Source of the DNA: Neodontobutis hainanensis
Taxonomy: Eukaryota > Chordata > Actinopteri > Gobiiformes > Odontobutidae
Assembly: GCA_024349245.1 (NCBI GenBank)
Contig: JALDNG010000020.1
Span: 19,277,501-19,341,500, forward strand
Direction of reading: 5' to 3'
Length of the DNA stretch: 64,000 nucleotides
Positions 30,989-43,479 of this stretch are shown piece after piece. Below the pieces are notes generated by a model, which searched no databases, was not told the DNA's origin, and saw only the letters and a program-made list of their open reading frames with translations. Each line of letters begins with the position of its first letter. The stretch's first letter is position 1. The position numbers and the translations under genes are program-made.

Positions 30989-33900
30989 CTGCAAAACACA
31001 ACGCATACATGTCAAATGTCACCAAGACACAAAACTCACTTTTTCCGGATATTATTTATTTAACGTGTGGCTCATCTCTTTTTTAAGAGAGTCCTGGCCC
31101 CATGAAGGACTTACTACATGTTTTGGTGGTTACCAACACAAACAGGTTACCTAGTGCAGCAGCTAGATTCTCGCAAGATTTATGAGTTTACAAACAATTT
31201 AAAATCCGTCCACACAAATCTTGTACTGGTGTTGTCAGACTGTTCTGGGCGTGTTTTAAGTTTGAAGATGTAGCAACCCTTTTACTGATACTAACATAAA
31301 CATGGCATTGCTCTGATTGGATAAAACTGTGATCACAGATGATAAATCCAATTACCCGCCAGGCATTCATTTAAAGTACCTGCCCTTTTGTATTTTTTTT
31401 TTTTTTATGTAAGACCTCCCAGATAGTACTGTGTCACAGATACTTTGAAACAATTTGAAACTTTGAGACAATTTGAAATGTACAGAGACTCAAGGAGAAC
31501 ATACAACCTCTACAGAGAAAAGTTCATGTTAAAGCTGACTTTAAGGTTCTTCTTTTAACATACAGTATAAGATCCTTCCTGGCACCCTGTTATTTTTGTG
31601 ACCTCATTTATATGTACACTCATATGCTTTGTCCCAAGGAATCTGGTCTTTTTTGGCCTCCAAAAATTTGGAAAAGATTTGCGGACTATAAAGTATTTTA
31701 TTTTATAAACATGTTTTCTGTGGAACAGGCTCCTGGCAGATGTGCAGTAGAGTAGAGCCCTCCTTTATGTGGGTCTCCCAAAAGCATTTTATTTTGAGGC
31801 CACTATAGTTGTGATGATGGGTTATACAAAAATAAATGTCTTATCCTGTCCCTGCCATGTATCAAACAAAGCCTTTACAGTTGGTTTAAATCTGTTTCTG
31901 ATCATCATAAAAGAACAGTAAAACGGAAATTAAAATTGTTTTCAACCTCTTCTAAATCACAAATGTATATGTACATTTTTAAAGGGTATTATTTTGGTTG
32001 ATATGATATGGCACAGCACTAGCGCCAATCCATTTGGATTGACAGTAATCAGAGGGGGAGATTAAAACCAAACAATGCTAAATGCTACAAAACAATGCTT
32101 AGTTGAAAATGTTGAACAACTCCAACTGATCTCTTTGAGGAATCATCTTATGATCAACCTTTTTACTTGGTCTTGTCTCCGACATTATATTTAAATTTAT
32201 CATTTTAAGTATAGAATGGCAAAGGCCACAATGGTAATATTTTTAAAAGAACAGATTTTCTATTTTAATTTTCTTTCTTTTTCCATTAACTGAGATGGTA
32301 TAACATTCTACTGGCATAATCATATTATAGAAAAATATCACAGTATGGCAGTTATCACTTTAATTGCATTCCAGGTAAATAGGACATGTGTAAACTTTGG
32401 ATTATTATAATAGTTAAATGCAAATTAGTATTATTGCGACTATTCTTCCAAATAAATGAAGACAGTAATCATGTGCACACATCAACAAGTGATAAGGGCA
32501 AGTGAACGAAAGGGCTTTGACCAAGATTGTATTGAATACTCAAACACTGAATGGTCTCATTTAGTCTGGCCTCCGAAAGTCAATACAATAACAAATATGC
32601 TTTTTCATTAAAAATTGGACAGCATTAAACTCATGATTAGTTGTGTCGAATAGAGAAGCTGCTTGAAATGTGTTATTTGGTTATTTCTCGTCTGTTTAAT
32701 CAGCTCATATTCCAGTGCTGTGTCACTAGATTAGTGGTTCTCATACCTATTCATAAATCCTTAAACCAAACGTCTAAACTCAATCAGATTCTGCAGGCCA
32801 TGTGGGAACCCTGTGGAAAAAACATCCTTCCAATTCCTTTTGTACAGTAAACTCATCAGGTGGTGGAGGCGTAACCCTCTGAACTCTGACAGCATGAAAA
32901 GACCGCCCATAGAAATAGAACAAGGTCATTTTAAAAGCATGACAGCAATCAGTTGGGAACCCCGGCCCACCACTTTCATGCCTCCTCGGTGCGGAAGAAA
33001 GGCTGGGAATGCTGCTTTATGAGGTTCAAAGGGCAAAGGCAGAGTCCCAAGGCCATTCTCTCTCACTCTTTCTTTACTGCTGTCTTTTCCAATGGCAGTT
33101 GAAGCCTCTGTTGGGGTGACAGTGCTACTCCATAACACTTCTTAATCGGCTTTGCCTCCCGTCCCTCCAGTGACGTTCGCTCAAGCGCAACAATCACAAG
33201 GACGCAATCAGTCCTGCACAGGCTGGGCCGTAGATAATGAAGCCACTCTCCATGCATACAAACACACTTATTCACATCTCCTCCGCTGTCTGTCTTGTCA
33301 AATTCATTTTTCATTTCAACTGCAGCTCAAATAAAACAAAAGCCAGTGACATTTAACTCAACACACTCTTAGATCTGAGGCCTGGAAGTTCAGGGCAGTC
33401 CCGTTGGCAGAGGCAGCACTCGGCACGTGGCAGCAGAGTGATGGCACTATGAGGGAAAAAAACTCATCAACATGCTAATGAGGGAAAAGAGGAGGCCAGA
33501 TGAGAGAGAAGCACAAGGCAAAGAGCTCTGAGCATCAGGGGTTTGGGCTGATCTAGTCAGGCTGCTGTCGCTGGACTGACACTGGATTAGACAAAAGCCC
33601 TGGCTCGGCGAAGGACACAGTGGCACAGCTCTGAACTGACCATAGGAAACTGGACAAGATGAGTCTGGAGCGCTGAGAGAGAGCACTCAATAATTAAAGT
33701 GTAGCTGAGAGGCAGATGGAACTTTAACACAGATCTGCTCCAATGCTTTATAAGCTTTTACAGCATTAAATGATTGATTTTTACATTATGGTATGGCTGA
33801 ATATTGTCCTCTGCTTCAATACTGTTTTTTTTTTTTTTTTTTTTTGTAAAATTACTTTGTTTCCTTAGTGTACTCACTTTTTTGTAGATTTAGAATTAAG

Positions 33901-34939
33901 TAATTAAGTTAATTACTTGAATAATATATACTGTACAAAGTGATCAACTAAAAACACATAAACCTTCTAAACCATGGACGAACTTTTCATTTCTTTGGTA
34001 ATCTTGGGAGCTGAAAATTTTTTGATTGCCATTGTTGAACTAGATGTATTGGCAAAAACAGACAATTGCATTAAAATGCCTGTAGTACCTAGATACACAA
34101 GGGCTTGTTTGATTGTCCAATGGGATTGTATATGCTAATATATATATATATGCCACACATGAAAGCAAACATTTATCAGTATTTGATTATCATTTTGAAG
34201 AGGATGGCAATAGTCCGGGTGTTTTATTTTGAAAACCTCTGCCGGAGCCACTTTCCAAACTTGATTCCACTTGACGGACTCACTCACAGTTCTTTCGGGT
34301 GCTACACAGTGAACCAAGCAAAAAAACATTATCGCTCAGTGTAATAAATGTGTAGCTGCTACCTAACAAGGCTATAAAGTTATTGAATATGCTTTGTCAC
34401 ATAGAAATCAAACACCGTGCATTAAAAGATAAGCCTTGAATTTTTTTTAAACCAAACAAGAAGGACAGAGGCAATTACCAAATTCAAATCTCACAACATC
34501 CTAGAATAAAGTCAAGGCAGAATATCCTGACATCTCTACAAAAGCACCACAAACTCTGCTTCCATTTCAGTGAACAATTAAGTGAAAAAAATGTTTTTGA
34601 CAGTAACAGCAAATAAAACCAGATTATGGAATGTCCTGGAAATAAAGAACACACTTCGAGTGTCACTGTCTCCCATCACTCCAAGATGGGACCATCTTGT
34701 TGCAGGAAGAAGTCCTGGGGTCCCACTGACACTACATTATCTGAATCTACATTACAGTCTGATCTGAAACACTCATTTCATTTGAAAATTTCTGTTAAAT
34801 TTTGAAAAAAATAGAGAATGTGAAACTATCAGTCAGTGCCTGTGTTCTTGAAATGTTACAATGTTCTCAATGATGCACTTTATACTAAGGCACTTTAACC
34901 TTTTTAACCTTTTTTTCTTTGTGTTAACTGTTGAAACTT
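30989..34939. other. nbea intron, left part, nothing recognised
   Basis: No exon and no named repeat; T-rich tracts near 31388 and 33826-33845 and a short TA run near 34140. Confidence 0.6.
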
Positions 34940-37015
34940 GTTATTAGGCCCAAGCTGGTGATAACTGGAAGGGCCTATTGTTTTTGCTCGGGTTATTTCT
35001 TTTTTATTTTTAATTTTTTAATTTTTTTATTTTTTCTGCAAAATCAACCTAAATTTGACCCAGTTAACATGCGCGAAAAGTCATTTTTATTGGGCCCAAA
35101 GGTCAAGGTTGGCAAAAAATTTATGTATTAGAAGTCCCCGAAAAAAGAATATGAAAAATGACTCAGTGGCGACCCCTAGAAAAGTCAAAATACATTGGGC
35201 CTATGGAAAGTGAAAGTTATTTTTTTCCAATGTAGAAATACAAAACTTGGTACATCCATAGGACACCTCAGGGCAAACAGAAAAGTAAAAACTAAATCGC
35301 ACCCCTTACGCCAAAAGATTCAACTCATTGTGTTTTTGTTTAAATGGCCCCAAATTTGGTGAGTATCATCTAGACACTAGTGCCAAAAAAACTTGTCATT
35401 TTGTTTTTGATATCTTATCGGGTGTGGGTGTGGCAAGCCTGTAACGAGGCAGCCATTTTTGTGAAAATAAAATATCCCTTAACTCTCAAACGCCTTCTCG
35501 GATCAAGTTGGACCCAAAAAGGCGTTTGTGCACATTCATGACCTGAACACAAAGATATGTAAATAAAAGGGTTTGCTTTAGAAATGGCCCTCTAGCGCCA
35601 CCTACAAACTTATAATGGGACCCAAGAATTTAGTATGTCATAGAGACATGAAATTTGGTTCACACATCTCTTATGTCATGACGAACATAAAAGCCAATGA
35701 CAATCACCCCCTATCTATAAATGTGGTGCCATACAACGCCCCAAATATGTGGAAAAAGTCAATGGGAGGGGAAAATTTTAGTTTGTCGTAGGCAAATGAA
35801 ACTTGGTACATACATCCAGCATGGGCTTATGAACATAAAAGCCAATGGGGACCACACCCTATCACACACGAGAAGGCGGCCATTTTGAATTGAAAATGTG
35901 AACCGCCTTAGAATACACCTCACTTTTAAAAATTGGCAGAAAATAGTGGCTTCATTCCACAAACACTAAACTTAGGCAAAATAAGCTTAACACACGTGTG
36001 CACAATAGACAGCTCCTTTTCTTGTTGTTTTTGCTCAATTAATTTATTTTTTTTTAATTAAAATTTTTTTGCAAAATTATCCTCAATTTTGACCCAGTAA
36101 ATGTTTGCAAAAAGTAAATTTTATTGGCCAATAAACTCAAGCCTGGTGAAAAAAATATGTATTTGAAAAAATAATAAAAATAAATGACTGGAAAGTGAAA
36201 ATACATTCGGCCTATGGAAAATGAAAGTAATTTTTTCCAACGTAGAAAAATTTTACTTGGTACATCCATAGGACACCTCAGGGCAAACAGAAAAGTCTAT
36301 GACAGCCACAGCCTTAACTGAACAGGAAGTCCACCATGGGTGGAATGCGTGACCACCTAAATCACACCCCTGTTTTCTTCTAAAAGGCCCCAAATTTGTT
36401 GAGTATTATCTAGACACGAGTGCCAAAAAAGTTATCAGTTTGTTTTTTGATACATTTGTGGCTGTGGTCGTAATGAGCCTGTGAAGAGGCAGCCATTTCT
36501 TTGGGAAATAAATGCCATTTACCAATTGCCAGGATGCTTCCTTTGGAGGAGGCTCCTCCAGAGTCAAGACTAGAGTCTTGGAAAACTCCTCAGAATCTTT
36601 TGGTACTTGTAAACTTTTAGACAACTAATATTTACATTTTTACTTTTTAACAGGGAGGTGCAGTGCTTTCTGAGTCATTGCAAATCTCCAGCCAGTACTT
36701 TGTTTTTCTTGCCTTAGCCCCAGAATAATCTATTATTTTCAAAATTTCAGACAGATCACAGAAAAACCAGGGAATGTGGAGACCTTTAACTCTAAATACA
36801 AGGTGGTGTAGCAGGTCTCAGCAGTAGCACAGGCCCGAGGTGATGAAGCAGGCTCCAGCCAGAAGAAGATTCAAGCAGAGACACAGGCCCGGTTATTTGA
36901 CATCACCGTGAAGTTTACACTTTAAAGCACGAAATGCATTCCTCCGAGTTTATGTGTCCCCGCGGTCGCAAGTGAGGCGAGGGCCTTTATCGCCGCTTGC
37001 GGCTTTAATTTACTA
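34940..37015. mobile_element. interspersed repeat with an internally duplicated module
   Basis: A module containing GGGCCTATGGAAAGTGAAAG, CTTGGTACATCCATAGGACA, CCTCAGGGCAAACAGAAAAG, CCCCAAATTTGGTGAGTATC and GAGGCAGCCATTTTTGTG occurs at about 35040-35480 and again at about 36070-36510. Degraded related phrases (AAAGCCAATGACAATC, AAAGCCAATGGGGACC) lie between. The right end (GCAAGTGAGGCGAGGGCC, then GCCGCTTGCGGCTTTAATTT, 36968-37012) is a recurrent fish repeat terminus. No transposase or RT frame, so the class is unknown. Confidence 0.6.
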
Positions 37016-37530
37016 TTGTTGTTTTATTTTAAAATGACGTAATCTGCAGACCACTGGGCCAAGTTCCCCTCGTAAAAGATATCTTAATTGATTTATCTGG
37101 TAAAATAAAGGTTAAATTTAAAAAAAAAAAAAAAAAAATTATAGTGAGTTTTGTTACATCCAGCAGATTTAGGGTAAAATGTAAAGAGTTGTGTATGTAA
37201 TTAATACACCCACATAAAAATAATATGAATCATCCACACTTGCAGCCACAAACAATGTGACCTCAAGGACAATGAGATAATACCTCAAAAATAAATTGTA
37301 CTTCAATACATGGGGGATAAAGTTGAAAGTTTTTTCTATAAATCTTTGCCTTTCACATGAATGAAGTTAAACAACCTTGAGGTAAATTTAAATGGTGTAT
37401 TTTCCAAAAAAGATGTTGATTTGTATAATGAATAAATAATTACAAAAAAAACTACAAACATAACGAAGCTGCTCTGAAAGACCTGCTAGCAACAGAATAT
37501 AGTATATTTTGTCCTTTCTCTTAGCCTCAC

Positions 37531-37661
37531 CATACAGTGTGTTCCTGACTGTCGCCCATCTGAAGGTAGTCCAGCTGAGCGAAGAGAGGGAACAGCACCT
37601 GGATCCCGCCGATGGAGTGGATGGCACTGTGGATAGAGTGGGTCACTGTGGCCTTCACGTC
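37531..37661 (-). CDS. nbea: neurobeachin exon
   Basis: 131 nt, acceptor CTCTTTTCAG, donor GTGAGG. It encodes DVKATVTHSIHSAIHSIGGI, QVLFPLFAQLDYLQMGDSQE, then HTV and two bases, which join the first base of the exon at 30880 to make a cysteine. A GTATGG five bases earlier could also look like a donor, but only the GTGAGG site keeps the frame. The IGG(I/V)QVLFPLFAQLD core is a hallmark of the BEACH-protein armadillo region. It is separated from the previous exon by only 76 bp. Confidence 0.97.
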
Positions 37662-37737
37662 CTGAAAAGAGAAAAGAGTCATTATCTAAACTAAACACAT
37701 GAAATGTGCCCACAGTTACGAAAATACAACTACTGAC
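37662..37737 (-). other. nbea: 76-bp nbea intron
   Basis: GTCAGT ... CTTTTCAG on the minus strand. Such short introns are typical of teleost genes. It contrasts with the 18.7-kb and 6.5-kb introns either side of this exon pair. Confidence 0.9.
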
Positions 37738-37935
37738 CTGGAGCATTAGCGCATGTGGAGAGTGTACAAAGATGGAGGCGTTCTCTTTGGGCGAGGACTC
37801 CAGGCAGAGCTGCGCGTCAGTTGCTTTGGCGTTGTACGTGAATGCGATGGAGCTGGCCAGTTTGCCTTCGTACAGCACCTGCTTATGATGCTCGGCTAAG
37901 TGGATATCACTCTCTGACTTGAACTTAAATGTGCT
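37738..37935 (-). CDS. nbea: neurobeachin exon
   Basis: 198 nt, 66 codons, phase 0 at both ends, acceptor CATCTTTCAG, donor GTCAGT. It encodes STFKFKSESDIHLAEHHKQV, LYEGKLASSIAFTYNAKATD, AQLCLESSPKENASIFVHSP and HALMLQ. This is the segment linking the lectin-like domain to the armadillo region. It gives the best NBEA/LRBA distinction in the window: ESDIHLAEHHKQV and YNAKATD are NBEA-type, where LRBA has ESDLFLAEHHKLL and YNPRATD. All residues expected of a functional exon are present. Confidence 0.98.
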
Positions 37936-40158
37936 CTGAAAGATGACAAAGAACAAGAGAAGGGTAGAAAGAGAAGTAATGGTGTCTGACTGAATGGTTC
38001 TTATTGCTCATACACTCACTAAATTTGTACTAAGTGTTATCATTTAATTGTAACTTAATTAAATATATTCAATTCAAGAATGAAAGCTCTTTTGGAACTG
38101 TTAAATAAAATGGATTTTACTGAGTGCATTAGAAAAGTGTTTGCCAAACAATAGGTTGGGACTTGTAGGTGGGCTTGTGTAGGCTGCCACATTTTAAGAC
38201 TTTATTTTCCGGAATTTTTACTTTTACCATAAAAAATTAATCAAGTCTTAATATACTGAAGTATATACTGGCCATTAGTCACTAAAAGTGTTATATGAGG
38301 TAAGATGTTTCTGAAGATGTGTTTTATATTGTATGTCTTACTACATCCTGGGGTTAAGTTAGTGCGTCTTTCTCTTTTTTTGAGGACATTGTTTGATAAG
38401 GCCTAAGTCGTACCACTGAGTGCTCTGATTACAACACACCACAGATCAAAGCAGGATCAAAGTAGCTTTGAAATCACACACGATTGTTTGCTGGCATTGA
38501 TTTAAAGCCATTTACCACAGTCATTTCAAGTCGACCGCAGTCACAGTTGAATTCTTATGAAGATGCACTGAAGTGCAACAAGCTGCAAATATGGGCTTTT
38601 GTGAATACACTCCAACATTTTTTACTAAGACACTGGTTTCTTTACTGGGAGATTATATTTCAGTCTAAATAGACTTGGATCTCATACATGATGAGCAAAT
38701 ATGAGCAGAGATTATAAATCATGCCTCAGAGCACATTCAATTTGAAATGTGCAGTGGGAAATTAAGCTTTGGGTTACTGTGACTTCATATCATGAGTCAA
38801 CAGGCAGAGCCCAAATACTGAGCAAATACACTTCTACATCACTCTCCAGATCAGACTTGAACAGCACATGCTCAAAGTGGCCAACTACAACCCCCAATCC
38901 CAATAGTAAAAGGGGGTAAAGTGTAGAATAATGATGTTACAACCCCACGGTTGATAAGGCATCTGGACGCACGTTTAAAGGTAAAAGACTATTTGACCCT
39001 CATTCAAGGGACTTTGTTAATTCTTTGACTTTGGCAGTTGGCAATTAAAGTTTGGGCAACTTATATGAAATGAGTCTGGCTAAATCCAGGAGAGTGAGCA
39101 AGCATGTGGGGGGCTCATTGTTCACGGGTCTCATACTGCTAGTCCAAGTCAAGTCCTGAGACGTTAGAGTGTGACTCCGACTTAAGTGTGACTCGATCGT
39201 CCCATCTCTGCTTAGACTATTTGACAAGACGGTTCTCAGTCCCCTTTGACCATTTCGTAAAAATGTGAACCCTACATGGGCCACATGTTACTATTAAGAC
39301 TATTATAAAATGAAAAGCGTGAGAAAATGCATTGCTTAAATCACAAGAGTGGAAAAAACAAGAGCCTGTTTAGAGGTGAGGAGGTAAAATTCCAAAGATC
39401 TGACATAAAGTTAACCTCAGTCCATTTAAAGTATGCCCTGATTCACACACTCTCCTTAGACAGTGCCATCAAGTGTGCCTGTAGTTTGAAAATGTCATTG
39501 AGAAAGTAGGTATTTCTCAAAGCTCAGTGATGATCATAAGAAGTGGAAATCTTATTGTATTTATACTCGCTAAAGCTGGCACAACAAATATACAAATCAA
39601 TATGGACTAGTTTCCATTTGCTAAATCAATTTGCTGTTGACAGATGGGCGTAATGAATGAGTGTGAAATGAGTGCGCTTAATAAGAAAATTATTCGCTCT
39701 AATCAGGAAAGCTGAATGCTTAATTACAGAAATGTTTTGCCTTCATACTTTGATGCATAAACACGGAGTGGGTAATGATGAGTGAAGACAAAGAAAGCAT
39801 GAGGAAATAAAATTAAACTGGTGTGCTATGTTACATGTGGCATCTAAAAGAAGGCTCCATTTTTATGAATGATAGAAGAAAGAGATAAGAGACAGTTAAC
39901 ACATATTGGACCATTTTTGTTTGGGGTCCAGTACAAAGATAGTTAAGCTCTATGAAGCCCAAGCAACTTGTATTTCAGCCCAATCCCAATAGTCTAACCT
40001 TTCCCTTGGTCCTACTCCTTGGTCCTCCAAAGGAATGGTTTGGGCTAAGATTATAGGCCTAAGAATGTGTACATCTCTAGGTATACATATGTATAAGATA
40101 ATAATATAAGGTCTTTAACAACATCATATAACATATATACAGTACAAGTCTTTATACA
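37936..40158. other. nbea intron, nothing recognised
   Basis: Start of the 18,699-bp intron (37936-56634). No named repeat before the Tc1 element. Confidence 0.6.
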
Positions 40159-40179
40159 TACCGGCCACTTTATTAGGTA

Positions 40180-40385
40180 CATTTACATTTAGTTAGCAGA
40201 CACTTTTAGTCAAAGCGACTTACACAAAGCTTCCAATCACCAGTGTTACAGCTGGAACACCACTAGAGGCAAGGTGGGATAAGTGTCTTGCCCAAGAACA
40301 CAACAACAATATGAACTGTGGGGAGCGCGGGAATCAAACCGCCTACTTTCCGGTTGAAGGACGACCACTGAGCCACTGCGTTACA
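40180..40385 (-). mobile_element. tRNA-derived SINE inserted in the Tc1 3' end
   Basis: Reverse complement has box A (GTGGCTCAGTGG), box B (GGCGGTTTGATTCC), GTGTTCTTGGGCAAGACAC, and the tail TCGCTTTGACTAAAAGTGTC...CTAAATGTAAATG. It interrupts the Tc1 end a few bases from the terminal repeat. TACAT occurs at both junctions and may be the target duplication. Same family as 29006-29200. Confidence 0.8.
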
Positions 40386-41236
40386 TCTTGCTAGTACTGG
40401 TTTTGTCTTCAGAACTGCCTTAATTCTTTGTGGCATAGATTCAACAAGGTATTGGAAACATTCCTCAGAGATGTTGGTCCATTTTGACATGATAGCATCA
40501 CATAGTTGCTGCAGATTCTTCCATGAGATCTGGTGACTGTGGAGGCCATTTTAGTACAGTGAACTCATTGTCATGTTCAAGAAACCAGTCTGAGGTTATT
40601 TGAGCTTTGTGACATGGTGCATTATCCTGCTGGAAGTAGCCATCAGAGGATGGGTACATGGTGGTCATAAAGGGATGAACATGGCCAGCAACAATACTCA
40701 GGGAGGCTGTAGCATTTAAACAAGGCTCAATTGGTACAAAGGGGCCCAAAGTGTGTCAAGAAAATATCTCCCACACCATTACACTACCACCACCGTTGAG
40801 ACAAGGCAGGATGGATCCATCAGACCAGGCAACGTTTTCCCAATCTTCTATTGTCCAATTTTAGTGACAAATTTTCGGCTGTGCAAATTGTAGCCTCTGA
40901 TTTCTGACTCTCTTAGCTGACAGGAGCAGCACCCAGTGTGGTCTTCTGCTGCTGTAGCCCATCTGTTCAGGGTTCTACGTGTTGTGCGTTCAGAGATGGT
41001 ATTCTGTAGACCTTGGATGTAACAAGTGGTTATTTGAGTTATGGTTGTCTTTCTATCATCTCTAACCAGCCTGCTCATTCTCCTCTGACCTCTGATGTCA
41101 ACAAGGCATTGTCCACAACTGCCGCTCACTGGATAGTTTCTCTTTTTCGGACCATTCTCTGATAACCCTAGAGAATGTTGTGTGTGAAAATCTCAGTAGA
41201 TGAGCAGTTGGCTCCAACAACCATTCCACATTCAAA
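40386..41236 (-). pseudogene. Tc1 transposase remnant
   Basis: Minus strand shows, from the right: the helix-turn-helix and linker (REWSEKEKLSSERQL), RRMSRLVRDDRKTTITQIT and RTTRRTLNRW, a catalytic VAWSDGS (first acidic residue), HTLGPFVPIEPCLNATA, and GYFQQDNAPCHKAQ (second aspartate), then PPQSPDL. Directly after SPDL, the segment with NPIEH and the third acidic residue is deleted, and the C-terminus (SKWTNISEECFQYLVESMPQ) follows. The enzyme is dead through this deletion plus several stops and frame changes. Confidence 0.9.
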
Positions 41237-41639
41237 TAAACGGGACACCTGAGCAGGCAAAAATACTTTGGGTCAATGAGGGTCACAAACTGGACAGATG
41301 TAAATGAATGAACAATAATAAATGACATTAATGACATTGACAATCTCTATTTATAATGACAGACACTCATCACACTGACTCATTACTAACTGATAACCTG
41401 GACACTTTCCATGTGATGAATATGACTCAATGAATAATATGTAAAATTATGTAGATCCGGATAAACACTTTTACAAAGGCAATCGTCTTAACTGTAAGTA
41501 TTATAATGATGTATAACTAATTGCCCTCAACAAAATAGGAAAAAAATCCATATGTACTTTAAATTGTTGTAGCTTATTTGAGCACTTTTAGAATATCAGA
41601 GAATTTCTGAATAAGTCAAGATTCAAATTTTTAAAAATT

Positions 41640-42504
41640 GCTATTTCAGAACTTAAATGAATAAGGAGAAACCAGTTAATTTTACACTTGATGGTTACCA
41701 AATGTTTAACAGAAACAGAAACCAGAAAAATGCTGCGGGTGTTGTGCTTTATGTGGACAAAAAATTTAATCCCCAATTGGTGGATGACATGACCTTAGCA
41801 ATTGATAATCTGTTTGAGATTAATATGAAAAACACAAAAACAGTTAATTCTTGTATTTATAGAGCACCAGGTGGTAACAGCCTTATTTAGACAGTATTAA
41901 ACAAATCTAAATCATAAAGATATCTTAATATGTGGGGATTTTAACATAGATCTTTTAAAAGTAAAAACACAAACTTACAAAGAACTTTGTTGACATTATG
42001 TTAGTCTGTCCCTATATCCCATAATCACACACCCCAGAATTGTGTTCACATTGCTATACATTAATATATATATATATATATATTTTTAACACCGTTCTAA
42101 AACAGACAATGACAAGTGGTATACTAATACTACTACCAGTATTCTCACTGCAAGAAGATAAACAAATGAATAACAATAACATACATAATACAACCATAAT
42201 AAAGCACATAACAGCATAAACTGATGACATGATCAATGAATTTAAACTAAGTTTATCAAAACAGAATTGGGAAGGTGTCTTTGGGGAAAACGATGTAAAT
42301 AGAGCAAATGAAAACTTTTAAACTCACTGCATAAAACAACACATAAGAATATTCAGAAAAAAAAAAAATCTGGTCCACAAATACACTGTATAGATTATTT
42401 ATAAGAAAAAAAAAAAATACAAAATATATAAATATAAAAATACAAAAACAAATTTCATCAGAAAAAGTAAAAAATATTATTTTAGAAACCTAATTGAAAG
42501 AAAT
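41640..42504 (+). mobile_element. old LINE, 5' part (endonuclease region)
   Basis: Reads NKEKPVNFTLDGYQMFNRNR, AAGVVLYVDKKF and CIYRAPGG with LINE APE-endonuclease spacing, then decays. Around 42240-42310 NEFKLSLSKQNWEGVFGEND is still readable. It stops at 42504 where the Rex3 target duplication begins; the RT part resumes at 45518. Same family as the fragment at 9140-10080. Confidence 0.75.
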
Positions 42505-42516
42505 TAAAACAATATA
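42505..42516. repeat. Rex3 target-site duplication, left
   Basis: TAAAACAATATA, identical to 45506-45517. Confidence 0.95.
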
Positions 42517-42523
42517 GGGGCCG

Positions 42524-43466
42524 GTGCAATGTGTATTGGGTGGCAGTCGAAGGCAGGAGCCTCGACGACCCAATCCCCGGACACAGAATCTGGCTCTAGG
42601 GACATGGAATGTCACCTCGCTGGCGGGTACGGAGCCTGAGCTTGTGTGGGAGGTTGAGAGATACCGACTAGAGATAGTCGGGCTCACCTCCACGCACAGC
42701 TTGGGCTCTGGAACCCAAATCCTCGAGAGAGGCTGGACTCTCCACTATTCTGGAGTTGCCTGCGGTGAGAGGCGGCGTGCTGGTGTGGGTTTGCTCATTG
42801 CCCCCCGGCTCAGCCGCCATGTGTTGGAGTTCACCCCGGTGAACGAGAGGGTCGCTTCCCTGCGCCTTCGGGTCGGAGATAGGTCTCTCACTGTTGTTTG
42901 TGCTTACGGGCCAAATGGCAGTGCAGAGTACCCGGCCTTCTTGGAGTCTCTGGGAGGGGTGCTGGAAAGTGCTCCAACCGGGGACTCCATCGTTCTACTG
43001 GGGGACTTCAATGCTCACGTGGGTAGCGACAGTGACACCTGGAGGGGCGTGATTGGGAGGAACGGCCCCCCTGATCTGAACCCGAGTGGTGTTGTTATTG
43101 GACTTCTGTGCTAGCAACAGTTTGTCCATAACGAACACCATGTTCAAGCATAAGGGTGTCCATCAGTGCACGTGGCACCAGGACACCCTAGGCCGGAGGT
43201 CGATGATCGACTTTGTAGTTGTTTCATCTGACCTCCGACCGTATGTCTTGGACACTCGGGTGAAGAGAGGGGCGGAGCTGTCAACTGATCACCACCTGGT
43301 GGTGAGTTGGATCCGATGGCGGGGGAGTAGGTCGGACAGACTTGGCAGACCCAAACGTACTGTGAGGGTCTGTTGGGAACGCGTTTGGCGCGTCCTGTCA
43401 GAGAGATCTTCAACTCCCACCTCCGGCAGAGCTTCGACCAGATTCCGAGGAGACTGGAGACATTGA
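42524..43466 (+). pseudogene. Rex3 endonuclease domain
   Basis: First frame: LALGTWNVTSLAG (Asn of the catalytic site), GLTSTHS where glutamate is usual, RRRAGVGLLIAPRL, TVVCAYGPNG and LLGDFNAHVGSD. After a frame change near 43090: CTWHQDTLGRRSMIDFVVVS and LSTDHHLVV, the last two catalytic motifs. APE-type endonucleases nick the target for target-primed reverse transcription. The threonine in place of the metal-binding glutamate (GLTS versus the usual G(L)xET/GLQE type) may already have weakened it. Confidence 0.85.
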
Positions 43467-43479
43467 GTCCGAGTGGACC

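Noticed and set aside
37536..37661. Exon ending at the GTATGG donor
   Set aside because: It would leave phase 0 and put the next exon out of frame. The GTGAGG donor five bases on restores the conserved TVCATLL reading.
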